Of a stretch of 64,000 nucleotides of DNA, positions 12,232 through 21,983 are shown in pieces. The stretch comes from Anthopleura xanthogrammica (lineage: Eukaryota > Cnidaria > Anthozoa > Actiniaria > Actiniidae). The notes under the pieces are model-generated. The model was not told where the DNA came from, ran no database searches, and was given only the letters and a program-made list of their open reading frames with translations. The DNA is taken from contig OZ025212.1 of NCBI GenBank assembly GCA_964019055.1, forward strand, positions 9,911,109 to 9,975,108, written 5' to 3'. Numbering within the stretch: the stretch's first letter is position 1; each line of letters opens with the position of its first letter. The position numbers and the translations under genes were made by a program.

Positions 12232-12459
12232 CACTGGACGAAAAATCAGATTCACTCATCTTCTCTCGGTGCAAATGTGGTGCAAATATGGAAAAAACAT
12301 ATAGAAAACCTAAAGCAAATCTGGTGAGTACCACATTTACTTATGGGTGAAAATATGTTAAGCAAATATGGTATTCACCAGATTTTCTTTAGATTTTCTC
12401 TATCTTTGCACCACAATCGCACCGAGCGAAGATGAGTGAATCTAATTTTTCGTCCAGTG
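12232..12459. mobile_element. Foldback MITE with CACTGG termini (CACTA-like)
   Basis: A 228-bp element begins CACTGGACGAAAAATCAGAT and ends with its inverted counterpart ...TTTTTCGTCCAGTG. The terminal arms match for about 40 bp with few differences, and inversion continues inward (GTGCAAA.../...TTTGCAC), so most of the element could fold back. It is flanked by ATA on both sides, a 3-bp duplication. CACTR ends with 3-bp TSDs are the CACTA/EnSpm pattern. The element is non-autonomous. Confidence 0.75.
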
Positions 12460-13820
12460 ATAAAACGTGAATACAAACATAAACGAGGAAGACATATCAA
12501 ATTGAAAATGTACCATTTAATACCTAGTTGCGTAAGAAAGCTTAACACTATGGTTCTGAAAACTTGATTTGATAGCTAAACTAAAGACATCACCATGGAA
12601 ATATTTTCATGCTTTGGAGTTTCCAAACTAAAAAAATTCTCTTACCTACCAAATTTGTCAGCGATTCCTTTCCTCTATAAAGCAAAACGTCAATAGTAAC
12701 ATTACTTCAAACCAAATAATCTTCCTGAATTGTGAAGCTTAAAAAGGTTGAGTTTTACTTTGTGTTTTTCGCTTACAAGCAGCACATGGCTTGGAAGCTG
12801 CTGAAAGTTTTGCTTGACATGCAAACGCGCCCAAAAACAGTCACACTTTCGTATGTAGTGTCCCGCTTGTCACGCACTTAGTATGAATTTTATTCATAGT
12901 TAATAAAATTCTTTTAAAAAAATCGTTTCTCTTTCAAACGCATGGATAATCCAATTTTGTGTGTGTAGATCTTAAAGTATATGTCAAATTAGTCTTGTGA
13001 AATAGAACATTATATTTATAATTGGTTTTGAATAGAAGATGGGAAAAAGGAAGTACGAAGAATTGAACGGAAGCTCCGCTTTTAGGCAGTGCCTAAGTAT
13101 AAATATCATATCTTGTGTATACGCTTGTATAACACCTTTACTAAAATTCTAGTTTTTCTATATTGAAGACTCAGCATAACTTGGTCTTGTATATTAATGA
13201 TAATGATAATAGCAAGACTTTAGTCGTCGTATTGTTTATTTGTAGACCTTGCAACATCGTTTGCCAAATTAAGGCCACAAATAAACAGTATGCCCTCCAA
13301 AAGTCATGTTATTGTCCTATTATTTATGAAGAATGCAAAACAGGTCATTTTTAGCCCTTTTCAGACAAAACGCATGGGTTATAGCCTATGGTTTTTCACA
13401 CCTTTTGAAAAAAATATATAGAGATTATCACATGTTAAGAGCCTGATATCGTTTTTATTCACGAGTTTCCCGTCATATCGCGAACAAGCGAGTCCGCGAG
13501 CGAGTGAGCGATATGATACGGAAAACGAGTCGATTAAGGGTCGATTAAGGGTCGATTGTATATCATTATATATCGCGAGATTTTATTGGACAGTTTGCCG
13601 TGAAGTGATAGTGTATCACTTCACTGATATGGTTTTCATTCACGGCTTTATTTCACGGATATCGACCCTAAATGTGTAATAATTACTCGGGGTTCCTGTG
13701 GAACCACCGAGTCTTAAAATGCAGGCCGTTCTTCGTCGTATTTGGTCGCCAAAAGGGCGGTCATAGTCCCAGGCGTTCCTAGCTGAGTCGCTGGGAACTG
13801 GGGGTGAGAATCATAACCGC
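12460..13820. other. AT-rich intergenic DNA; no gene seen
   Basis: No supported gene. A short region at 13440-13690 carries diverged inverted words (TCATATCGC/GCGATATGA, CGATTAAGGGTCGATTAAGG), perhaps an eroded repeat. Confidence 0.5.
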
Positions 13821-14081
13821 ATGCTAATGATCTCCTTCTGCTTCGGTTCGTCGTACTATAAACTTTACGGAATTCTGTGTCGTATGAAGATATCTTTGGA
13901 AAGTGCTATGTCATATAATACGATCATCCCACATACAAATGGACTCGCCATTCGTGGTAGGCCCACACTAAAAGATGAAGAGGCTTTTCGGAACGGGTCG
14001 GTCCACGAATCTTATAGCTCGAAAGCGTTGAAAAGAAAATGAACTATATTTGAGCACAAACCTCGAAAAGACTGACAAACT

Positions 14082-14253
14082 ATGACTAGTAAGCTTAACT
14101 CAACAGAAAACTATGACGCTGAAATCAACTTCTCGGAAGTTGAGAAAAACGAAAATCTCCTTGAGCAGAACTTCGAAGATGAAGCAAACAACAAGCAAAT
14201 CGCCATATTGGATAAAGAGTATACTCAGCGAAGTGATTTGGAAAGTAAATATG
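14082..14253 (+). other. Possible small exon of unknown gene
   Basis: An open frame from ATG 14082 has hydrophilic, protein-like composition (EINFSEVEKNENLLEQNF) and ends at a good 5' splice-site match, AAATAT|GTAAGT, near 14250. No homology was recognised. It could belong to the interrupted C76 element downstream, be an exon of a host gene, or be chance. Confidence 0.2.
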
Positions 14254-14353
14254 TAAGTTTAACTTTCTTGTTAAATATCCTGATTCATTTGTTTGTTTTT
14301 GTTTTATTCAATAGTCGTAAAATACGATTTGATTTTGCACAAATAATCATTTG

Positions 14354-15149
14354 TATAATATCATGATTACCTCGGGATCCATTGTTTCCAGAGGGATGTT
14401 TAAGGTCTAACATCCCCCTGGATGAATAGCGATGAGGGATATTTAGTCTAAATATCCCTCATGAATATAATCATGAGGGATATTTAGACTAAACATCCCT
14501 CATGAATATAATCATGAGGGATATTTAGACTAAATATCCCTCATCACTATTCATGAGGCATGGTCCCTCATATGACAATCACCGGGACCATGGCTGGGTC
14601 GCATTGACCCAATCGAAAATTTTGCGCAATGACTCTGGACTGCACACTATTGAACACCCCAGCACTTGTGGGACCCATTGAATAATCTTTGCGCATACGT
14701 TGACTAGCGGAGAATTTTTCTTACTATTTGTGACGTAATCAAGACGGTTTAAAAACACTTCATTAATACCGCTCTAGGCCAACCAAAGTGAATTAGAATA
14801 AAGCCTCACGAATGAATGAATGCTGGTTCAATTCGCCATTGTCGCATTTAACAAAGGCAAATTCCCTTAAGTATGCCGCATATCAACAGCTTTGTAAAAC
14901 TTTGTAATTTATGCATCGTACGAAAGCTAACACATTTCCTAAGAGCATTTTTATTCCTCGGTAATCATAATATTACAAACTAATAGCATGAAATTTCGGG
15001 TGATTAGTGATTAAATGTCCCCTCAAGCCTCGGGAGGTTTAGTTAAAGTCCCTCCGCCTTCGGCGTCGGGACTTCAACAAAACCTCCCTCGGTTTTCGGG
15101 GACATTTAATCACTAATCACCCTCAAGTCATGCTATTACTTATAATTAT
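14354..15149. mobile_element. Hairpin-rich MITE, copy 2
   Basis: A 796-bp copy of the element at 5270-6051, with small indels. It keeps the triple GAGGGATATTTAG-type palindromes (about 14430-14545) and the large 3' hairpin (14998-15122), whose 25-bp outer arms begin GGGTGATTAGTG. It lies directly upstream of the C76 ORF and may have separated it from its promoter or earlier exon. Confidence 0.7.
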
Positions 15150-16514
15150 CGTACAAGCGATTGTGAATATTGGTTTGTACTACATATGGACTTGCACGTG
15201 CTTAGTAGAAGACGTAGTAAATACTCTTGATGACTGTGACATACTAGAAAAAGTTACTCATTTTACAAATGTACATGAACATAATGATGTTTTAGTGTCA
15301 ATAAAGGTACAAGAATTCAGATCTCGTTATGCAAAGTATGTATTTCATAATTGTAGTCGTGTTGTATGTGATTGTCATGGCTTTCAACGTGATCGTGAAC
15401 CAAGCAGGATACCAGTGAACAGATTAAAACGTGTCTTTCAGAAAAACAGAAAACTACGGACAAATATAGGAATAAATATCTCAAATACGTAAGGCGGTTT
15501 TCGTGTAATTTCTCATATAGCGAGTATAAGGGTTTAGATCATAAAAGCAACTGTGCAAATTACAAGCTTTGTAATGATATAGAGAAAAACCCAGGTCCTG
15601 TCACCCACCATGTTGAAGCTAGTAAAACAGTAAGTGCAGCATATAGTCAAGGGGATGTTGTTATATTTGGACAAAATGCAGGGCAACAATGTGTGGCAAT
15701 GAGTTTATGTGCTTTAATATATCACCAAATGAAAGGGATAACCAACCCTGATGACTTGAAAGAATTACCAGCAATGCTTACAGTGTCAGAGGAAAATTAC
15801 CAGCTAGATTACAGTGAAAGTTATACTGGTGATGTTCATGGTCAGTCTACCATTGAAGGATATAAATACTGCATGGGCATGAAAAGAGCTTTTGAATCAT
15901 TGCTAACCGAACAATACAGCTCATTTATTCTAACAGTTGGTTGTATTGCTGTCGGTAATATTTACTGTACTGATAATGGCCATTTTAAAGTGTTTGACTC
16001 TCATGCTAGAGATGTTTATGGTAAGAGTCATCCTCAAGTGACATGTGTATTATTAGATATATCATCTATAGAGAATTTAGTGCAATACTTTCAAGGTTTA
16101 TATGGAGCAACTGATCTTTATGAATTAAAAGGTCTAAAAATTACAAAATATGACATTGCAACAAGCAACAGTGTAAAAGACATAAGTACACCAGATCAAC
16201 ACAACTGTTCCAAAGAGCAATGTTTTGCAACAGCTCTTTATTCAATATGTTACTCAATCATTTCACCTTGTAGTTACTGGAACTCAAATACTTTAGATGC
16301 AATCATTAAAAATGGATCTCAGCTTCACAATACAATAGATAATGAAACTTGTTTAACACCTGTTGAACTTGACAGTGTTAACATTTTTGGCACTAACATA
16401 AATGTAAACATTAATGAGATAAGTCACAGAGAACTACATAATTCAACTGAAAGCAGGATATCTTTACAGACCTTGATTTTAAGGAACCACAGTGGAAAAA
16501 CAGGATTTTTATGA
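15150..16514 (+). pseudogene. Peptidase C76-like protein with 2A peptide, frameshifted
   Basis: Two frames make up this gene. The first (to about 15470) gives a Cys/basic segment with [19 protein letters not shown]. The second (from about 15460) carries CNDIEKNPGP, then YSQGDVVIFGQNAGQQC and the C76-type peptidase domain. GQQCVAMSL supplies a likely nucleophile Cys, and GHFKVFDSHARD supplies the His/Asp region. Viral-type deubiquitinases of this kind (herpesvirus large-tegument fold) occur in Helitron-like and other invertebrate transposons, from memory. Translation would split at the 2A motif, releasing the peptidase as a separate protein. The helicase expected downstream in such elements is absent, and the Polinton-like element is inserted 160 bp past the stop codon. 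The start is uncertain because a MITE abuts the 5' end. Confidence 0.65.
15576..15599 (+). other. 2A (ribosome-skipping) motif DIEKNPGP
   Basis: Codons gat-ata-gag-aaa-aac-cca-ggt-cct encode DIEKNPGP, an exact match to the 2A consensus D(V/I)ExNPGP. It is in frame with the C76 domain and preceded by YKLCN. Separation would occur between the final Gly and Pro during translation. Confidence 0.85.
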
Positions 16515-16669
16515 TGGACTTCAAGTTGTTACTGTATAATTTGTATTTATCAACAAAAGAAAAAGAAAAGTCTCGCATACCACAAAGGAAATGGGCTTCC
16601 AGCCATCGAAATTATGTATGATTAACAGCTTCACGCCTACATACAGTGAACTGGATTCTCTGTGCTTTG
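16515..16669. other. Left flank of the Polinton-like insertion
   Basis: AT-rich 155 bp between the C76 stop codon and the target-site duplication. No feature seen. Confidence 0.5.
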
Positions 16670-16674
16670 ACGTT
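16670..16674. repeat. Target-site duplication, left copy (ACGTT)
   Basis: ACGTT immediately precedes the left TIR (AGCAGC...) and is repeated immediately after the right TIR at 33020-33024. A 5-bp duplication fits a retroviral-type integrase; classic Polintons usually give 6 bp. Confidence 0.85.
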
Positions 16675-16885
16675 AGCAGCACTAGGGCTGGACCGCCACA
16701 GCCGTCAGGACAAAGCGGGTATTTCTGGCGTTTTACGGTCTCTGTGGGCACCATACATTTTGTGTGTCACGCCCCATGATATACGTCTGATATATGGATT
16801 TGTATGGCGAGCCTAGGAATTATAGCATAAAGAACCCACTATGGCCTTATCGTTGCTGCGGCGAGAGGATGCAAATAGAGGAAGA
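16675..16885 (+). repeat. Left terminal inverted repeat (211 bp)
   Basis: Matches the reverse complement of 32810-33019 with one 1-bp indel (TTGTGTGTCAC versus TTGTGGTCAC) and one A/G difference. It contains the start motif GATATATGG and the first 92 bases of the VLTF3-like gene, so both ends of the element carry the same promoter. Confidence 0.97.
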
Positions 16886-17342
16886 CACCTCGGCGCAGTG
16901 TTACGAATGTGGAAGGAATATACGCAATGCCGTACCTTGTGCTACCATGGAGCATTACTACGCTAACGGAGGCCGCAAGCGAACGCCTTACAAGAGACTA
17001 AGATACTTCAGGGAATGGATGGATCATATCAGAGGTTACCATCCCGTGTACTTTGATGAAAAATCAAAGAAGAAGATCATAGACAACTTAGAAGAGCCGA
17101 CTTTACGAGGCTTAAGAAAGACGCTTAAAAAATTAAGGCTAGGTAATTACAAAGGCATCTCCTACCTCCTGTCTGAGATTACCGGGAAAGAAATACCCGA
17201 CGTTTCTCAAGATATGCCTAGAGCCGAGTGGATGTTCAGCAGAATAAGTAAGGAAATTCCCTATTACCCTGACGTAATCTACGAAATATTCCACGAAATT
17301 GACCCCAACCACCCCCTCTTGGGATGGATTCCTAGAAAATAA
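16794..17342 (+). CDS. VLTF3-like late transcription factor
   Basis: 182 aa, intact. An N-terminal zinc-ribbon-like region has RCCGE (Cys21-22) and CYECG (Cys36, Cys39). It is followed by YKRLRYFREWM (residues 66-76), the core signature I associate with poxvirus/NCLDV late transcription factor 3 (YKR..HF.EW), then a helical C-terminal half. In nucleocytoplasmic DNA viruses VLTF3 drives late-gene transcription by the viral RNA polymerase. No RNA polymerase is encoded here, so it would have to work with a host or helper-virus enzyme. The start is fixed by GATATATGG overlapping the ATG. The first 31 codons lie in the TIR and are duplicated at the other end. The protein is shorter than most VLTF3 relatives. 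Confidence 0.65.
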   Translation: MDLYGEPRNYSIKNPLWPYRCCGERMQIEEDTSAQCYECGRNIRNAVPCATMEHYYANGGRKRTPYKRLRYFREWMDHIRGYHPVYFDEKSKKKIIDNLEEPTLRGLRKTLKKLRLGNYKGISYLLSEITGKEIPDVSQDMPRAEWMFSRISKEIPYYPDVIYEIFHEIDPNHPLLGWIPRK

Positions 17343-17656
17343 AAATGCAAAACTGGGGTGTGCTCATGCGAGCTTCCAAAACATTTCCTCTTCTTCACAA
17401 ACGAAAAGTAAATCGACTTCACGTCCTTCCTTAAGCAAATCTCTAAGTTTTGCGAGATCACTTCGGAATGATAAGAAACGTTTCTTATCCATGCCAGATA
17501 ACTTCGTGAGTTTCTAACGCGTTAGAATCGTCACCGATTTATTCCTTAAGAAACAGGTGGCTAAGTTTCTAACGCGTTAGAAAGTATTTGCATAATTTCT
17601 AGACAGACGTTCGATATGTAAACAAAAGCCTGAAGCAGTTTTCTCGCAGTGAATAT
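17343..17656. terminator. Convergent intergenic region with three perfect palindromes
   Basis: This gap lies between two converging genes. It holds GATAAGAAACGTTTCTTATC (17470-17489, perfect 20-bp palindrome), TTCTAACGCGTTAGAA (17512-17527) and TTTCTAACGCGTTAGAAA (17566-17583), the last two sharing a core. Possible roles are bidirectional transcript ends, a replication origin or protein-binding sites; position favours termination. Conventional polyadenylation signals are not obvious. Confidence 0.5.
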
Positions 17657-18248
17657 TTAATTCCTTAGTCTTTCTAATACCAAAGTCTTTGCCTCTTGGT
17701 ATATTTTTTTTCTTTCTTCTTCGGTCAGGTCTTTGACCATTTTTTTATTCCTAATCTCAGACTTAAGCTTTTCGTATTTATCTGCTTCGGCTAAGATAAG
17801 CGAGAATTCTACGTCGTCTATTCTACTGTCACGCAATGTCTTAGACGTTAGGTCAATGATGGTGTTACTTTTTGATTTCGCTAGCATGATGCTTCGGTCG
17901 TGTTTTGAGATCTTCGCGGATAATTTTTTCATTATGGCCGTACTAACAGCAGAGATAATTCCACAGACGGCCCCAACACTGGCCAAAGGAACACCAACGA
18001 CTACTCCCGGCCCCGTGAGAGATGTTGCGACTCCAGAACCAGTTAAGGCAACGGACAAGGAGCCTGTTGTTATTGCCACTTTGTGTAAGACGGCTCTGCC
18101 TCTGGCGTATTCTTACCTCTTCGTAGTGCTTGTTCTGGCCTTCAAGGTAAGCCAAAATTAGATTCGCCTTATTTAACCTAAAGTTTTCTGCTTCGTTTGG
18201 TTCCTTAGGCACCTCAGGGTACAAAGGCGCAGTAGGTGTCACGTCCAT
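17657..18248 (-). pseudogene. Glycine-rich membrane-type protein of unknown function, frameshifted
   Basis: The start is at 18248 on GTATATAATGGACG. The first segment begins MDVTPTAPLYPEVP and is followed by a charged helix. A one-base frameshift near 18108 (in GAGGTAAGAATACG) joins it to a segment with a Gly/Ala/Val-rich hydrophobic stretch (SGVATSLTGPGVVVGVPLAS) and a long Lys/Glu helical tail ending at 17657. About 195 aa if undamaged. The hydrophobic stretch could insert in a membrane. From memory, related proteins are common as 'hypothetical' predictions in cnidarian genomes; the function is unknown. GAGGTAAGA also looks like a splice donor, so an intron is a less likely alternative to a frameshift. 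Confidence 0.6.
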
Positions 18249-18260
18249 TATATACTAATG
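18246..18260. promoter_or_regulatory. Shared divergent start motif CATTATATACTAATG
   Basis: The minus-strand ATG (18246-18248) and plus-strand ATG (18258-18260) are separated by 9 bp of TATA-like sequence. No room exists for conventional separate promoters between the two genes. Confidence 0.6.
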
Positions 18261-19719
18261 TACGAGGGGTTTGAAGACAATGATGATTATGGTCTTTGGG
18301 AAGCTTTCAAGAAAGCCCTTCCGAATGCTGATTTTTCTAAGTTTATGCTTCGAGGCGAGACCATAGTTTACGTACCCACTGGGGAAGTTGCTTACAGGCC
18401 TTCTGACTTTAGGAAAGTAGTAAAGCATGCAGCTGTACCACCAAAATGGCCTAAGAAATTGTTGCTTGGTAACTCTAAGTACCCCAACCCCGCTGTGGCC
18501 TTTAGCGAGAGACTAAAGGACGACCTTACCCTAAGGATAAGGACTGGTAGCGATAGCTTCGTTGCCAAGATCAGAAACATCTTTACGGAGGTACCCGTTA
18601 CACATACCACGGCAAAGGAATCCCATGAGTGGTTGGCTGGACCCAACATGCGTTACTGGCCACAGCAATTAGGCTTTGCCGTTTGGTGTGCTACGAGCGG
18701 TTGTGGGGTGGGTATGGACCTTATGAAAAAACCAGTGTTTATGTTTCACTTTCACTTTACGGTGCGAAGAATTTTATATGAGATAGGAGCCCCACTTCCT
18801 GGAGATCAAAGATTTAACCCCAAGAACAACTACCATAACAAAGTTGCCATTGACAGGCTAAGGGCGGAGTTTGGTGCTAAAGAAGACTTCAGATACACCT
18901 ATGGTCTTAACAATGGATTAGGGTATGTTTGGGCTTATTGGGGAATAGGGGGTCATGAATGAACCCCAAAGGAAGTGTACACCCTCCGATTACAGTGGGA
19001 TACAGGATACCACACAGTAAGCTATGATGATTCGACGTTCTTTGAGCCTAACTCTAAGATCACGAAAAAAGTAAGAGATGGGCCTTTGTTTAAGGATGAG
19101 GGGGGTGTTTGTGCGGGTGCTAATCCTTTGATCAAATACATTAAGAATGAAAAAACTTCATACCCAAACAAAGCAAGGGCTTAACAAAAGCCGGTCTGGC
19201 AAGAATAAATAGGAGCATAGAAGCTCTTGTTTACTGCATCCTAGGTGCACAGGTAAACATGACGAGCAGCATTGTAGGCAACAGTGGGTCTGCGGAAGAA
19301 ACTCGCCAGCAATTCCAAGTCCTATTTGAGTCTGGGGTTATTGAGAATGATATTGCTAAGAGCATTCAAAGATACCAAATGGCCATACAGGAGGCTAAGG
19401 TAAGATTAGATTATGCCGTAGCACCCGGCTGTTGGCTAATGCCCAGCAATTTGGTAATAAACAGCCACGCCGTGGTGGGGTACAATAACAAGCTGCAAAG
19501 GGCCACAAAGGATATGAAACCTGGTGCTAACGAGATAAAGGAAGATACGACGCGTGGGATCCCACCGGTTAAGACAAAAAAGTGCATCTTTCACCGAAGA
19601 CGCCACCGCCCAAAGTTCCCAAAGAGCCTACGCCGACAAAAAAGACAGATGATCATGAGCTTCTAAAGGCTGGTTTAATAGTTGGAGGTCTTGGTCTGGG
19701 TTATTATATATGGCGATGA
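18258..19719 (+). pseudogene. Large conserved protein with C-terminal membrane anchor, multiply frameshifted
   Basis: Pieces in successive frames form one gene of about 485 codons. They are 18258 to about 18955 (with LGFAVWCATSGCGVG and FHFTVRRILYEIGAP), about 18975-19180, about 19185-19590 (with GLARINRSIEALVYC and KVRLDYAVAPGCWLMPSN), and a C-terminal part of about 120 bp. That last part is a Pro/Lys-rich linker and a hydrophobic anchor (LLKAGLIVGGLGLGYYIW), ending with a TGA at 19717 inside the next gene's start. I know similar sequences only as uncharacterised cnidarian proteins. A structural (minor capsid or membrane) role is a guess from position. The start is supported by the TATA-like motif shared with the divergent gene. 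Confidence 0.6.
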
Positions 19720-20168
19720 ACAACCCCTACATAGCTGGAGTAGATTGTGTTTATACCACTTACACAGGAGAAAAAAAATACAGTGCAGCTTCTTGGGTCG
19801 ACGTCACGGGGATGTCTGTGAACCTAAACTACTCAGGAAAGAAGCTTATTTTATGTAGCATTTGCTTGGGAACGGATAGTCATGCCAACGTAGGCTTTAG
19901 ATTCCTAGATGACAATTGAGTTCTTCAGCCTATGAGAACGAAGACTAACAACCGAGAACCCGTACACTTTTCTGTAGAGCTAAATCCATTCTCTGTTGAA
20001 AACTTAATGGTTTGCACTTTTCACATGGTCACAGACTGCCATGGAAAGGTAAAGCTGCAAGTGAGGGTTGATGACACTGGAAAGGTCACGGTGAATAGTA
20101 TAGAGGACCAAAGGGACGCAAAATATAACCATGCGACCATCAGCACTCTTACGGTGTTGAGTATATGA
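19710..20168 (+). pseudogene. Beta-rich small protein A (tandem paralogue), in-frame stop
   Basis: Starts at ATG 19710 on TTATATATGG. The first 69 codons (ASWVDVTGMSVNLNYSG, ILCSICLGTDSHANVGFRF) are followed by an in-frame TGA at 19917-19919. Translation then continues in the same frame (EPVHFSVELNPFSVENLMVC, VTDCHGKVKLQVRVDD) to 20168. Pattern and order parallel the next gene (W-D/S-TG...NVG.R..D.N...FHM...C), so they are tandem duplicates. The alternating strands suggest a jelly-roll or TNF-like fold, as in small virion surface proteins, but I do not recognise the family. Confidence 0.55.
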
Positions 20169-20712
20169 ACCCACACACGGGGGAAACTAGGTTCGTGCAT
20201 TATCTTGACGAAAAGGAGTACGCAAGCAATGATTGGTCCGACACTGGTCTGGAGGTGGAGGTCGGATGCTTGGGATTGGTCCTATGCACTATCAGCATTA
20301 ACACGTGGTATAATACCAATGTTGGGCTCAGGATCGCGGATGAGAATGACCAACGAAAAGCAATAGGCACTCTGCCCATTTTTCAGCGGAGGCTACTAAG
20401 ACAACTATGGAAGGCTTAACACCAGTAACTTTTCACATGATAGCTAATTGCCAACGTGCGAGGTTACAAATTAAGCCTGTGGGTGGTGCCGGTGTCGCAG
20501 TAAATCGCGCTACCTATCCATATGATAGTATTTGGAATCATAAGCCCATTTGCACCATGAGTGTCCTGCCTTTGGTTCCGAATTATCAGCCTGGGGCTAA
20601 CACCATCTTTACTTATCCGCAGTCAAGGATGCCAAGGAGCACGGATAAGCCTCCAAAGGAATACCCAGAGAAGATCAAGCCTTCATCTGCTTCAGGACCA
20701 CGGCGCCGATAG
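20165..20712 (+). pseudogene. Beta-rich small protein B (tandem paralogue), frameshifted
   Basis: ATG 20165 overlaps the previous gene's stop (ATGA) and lies on GAGTATATGAAC. The first frame gives WSDTGLEVEVGCLGLVLCT and NVGLRIADEN. A frameshift at the T-run near 20380 leads to the second (TPVTFHMIANC, RLQIKPVGGAGVAVN), ending with a Pro/Lys-rich tail at 20712. It is about 182 codons, somewhat longer than its neighbour because of the tail. The 3' end overlaps the convergent gene on the other strand by about 38 bp. Function unknown. Confidence 0.55.
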
Positions 20713-21983
20713 CGACGACAAGGATCCAAATGTTGTTGCCTACGAACTTTAACAGTTCTCCACCGGTCCTTAGGACTAAAGAAAGTACAGACCCAAGTAG
20801 CCCAGGGATGCTGGCGGCCATTTTCTTTCCTAAGGCGGTAAGGCCTTGGCCGACCTTTGCTACGCCATTGCCGACACCCTTAAAAAAAGTAAGGATGACT
20901 CCCACTACGCTGCTAATAGCCACTGCAAAGGCAAGGGGACGCCATACTTTAACAGGGCTCTATTTATTTTTTCCTTGGTGGTAAGGCCCAATTCCCTTTC
21001 CAGGTTATCCTTTTGCCCCCGTAATTCGGTTACCCTTTCCTGTAGGCCTTCATGCTCTTTCCTAGCTGCTTCCCTTTCCTCCTCTGTTTTTGTTTGGTCA
21101 TTAATGATTTCTTCTTTTTCCTGCAACTGCCGCTCTAAGTCTTCCAAGGCCTGGTCTCTTTGACGTACTTGCTCTTCCTTGGTGTTAATTTCCTTTAAGA
21201 GCTCTTCCCGTTCGTGTAAAGCACCTTCCATGGTCGTCTTAAGCCTACTCGCTTCTTCCCTAGACATTCCTAGGTCTTGCAGTGCAAGGTCTAATGCCCT
21301 ACGTGCCCTATGTCTTTCTGTGGTTAGCTCTGTCATTCTTTCGCGCATTTCGGCCTTTTCTCTTCCATGACCATCAAGTAGCAGCTTGTTTTGCTTTGCA
21401 TATTCTCTTTCTCTTTCTTGTAGTTCTTCTTCCAGCTCCGTTGCTCTTCTTTCGGCTGTAACGCGGGCATTAAGCTGTTCAAGTCTTTGCAGCAGACCTC
21501 CGATTGCGTCCCTAAGGCCCCGTAGGTTTCTTACTCTTTCTCTAACTTCCCCATCGTCGGTAAAGAGACGCTCTGGTTTCGTCCACTTGCCAGGTTGTTT
21601 TTGGTTTTCGAGTTGTATGTAAACTATATCATTTTTTTCAGATAGCTTTACTCGATCTAAGTTAAAGTTTTCATATAATTCCAAAAGACATTCCTGGGCG
21701 GCTTCGATGGGAGGCTTAAGGTAGCTTAGTAACGTCTCATTTTGCTCTAAGGCGTCAAAGGTTTTCATTTGCAAATACTCAGGAACTTGTTGCCGGGGTT
21801 ACGCGATTGCCACTTCCTTCTCATGGAATCCCAGACAGAGCGTGCCTTCTCACCAAACCGACCCCTGATCCTATCAAATAATCCTTGTGGGTCCGTGTTG
21901 TCGATAAGAGAGTCGTATTCGTCGTCGTTTATGTCTGCCTGCCCTTCTTCAGTCGTGGGGCCAAAATCTATTTCTCCTTCCAT
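20675..21983 (-). pseudogene. Acidic/coiled-coil/membrane protein, two frameshifts
   Basis: Starts at 21983 on CATATATGG. The N-terminal 70 residues are acidic (MEGEIDFGPTTEEGQADIND). After a frameshift near 21785 comes about 280 residues dominated by a long coiled coil (roughly 21450-20960, rich in Glu, Arg, Leu heptads such as LEDLERQLQEKEE). After another shift near 20940 the protein ends in a hydrophobic and Gly-rich domain (VVGVILTFFKGVGNG, IWILVVAIGAVVL) with one or two membrane segments. That tail otherwise lacks any start codon or TATA motif of its own, so I read it as the C-terminus of this gene. The layout suggests a stalk anchored to a membrane or membrane-active virion protein. 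This is inferred only. Confidence 0.5.

Noticed and set aside
16521..16779. Short ORFs on both strands at the left TIR
   Set aside because: They span the TSD/TIR boundary, lack the start motif and are shadows of the repeat.
18100..18115. Splice donor (GAGGTAAGA) explaining the frame change in the minus-strand gene
   Set aside because: No suitable acceptor was seen within the small overlap between frames, and the neighbouring genes show equivalent simple frameshifts.
20675..20923. Separate 82-codon membrane protein gene
   Set aside because: It has no ATG or TATA-like start of its own and its frame continues directly from the coiled-coil gene across a frameshift, so it is read as that gene's C-terminus.
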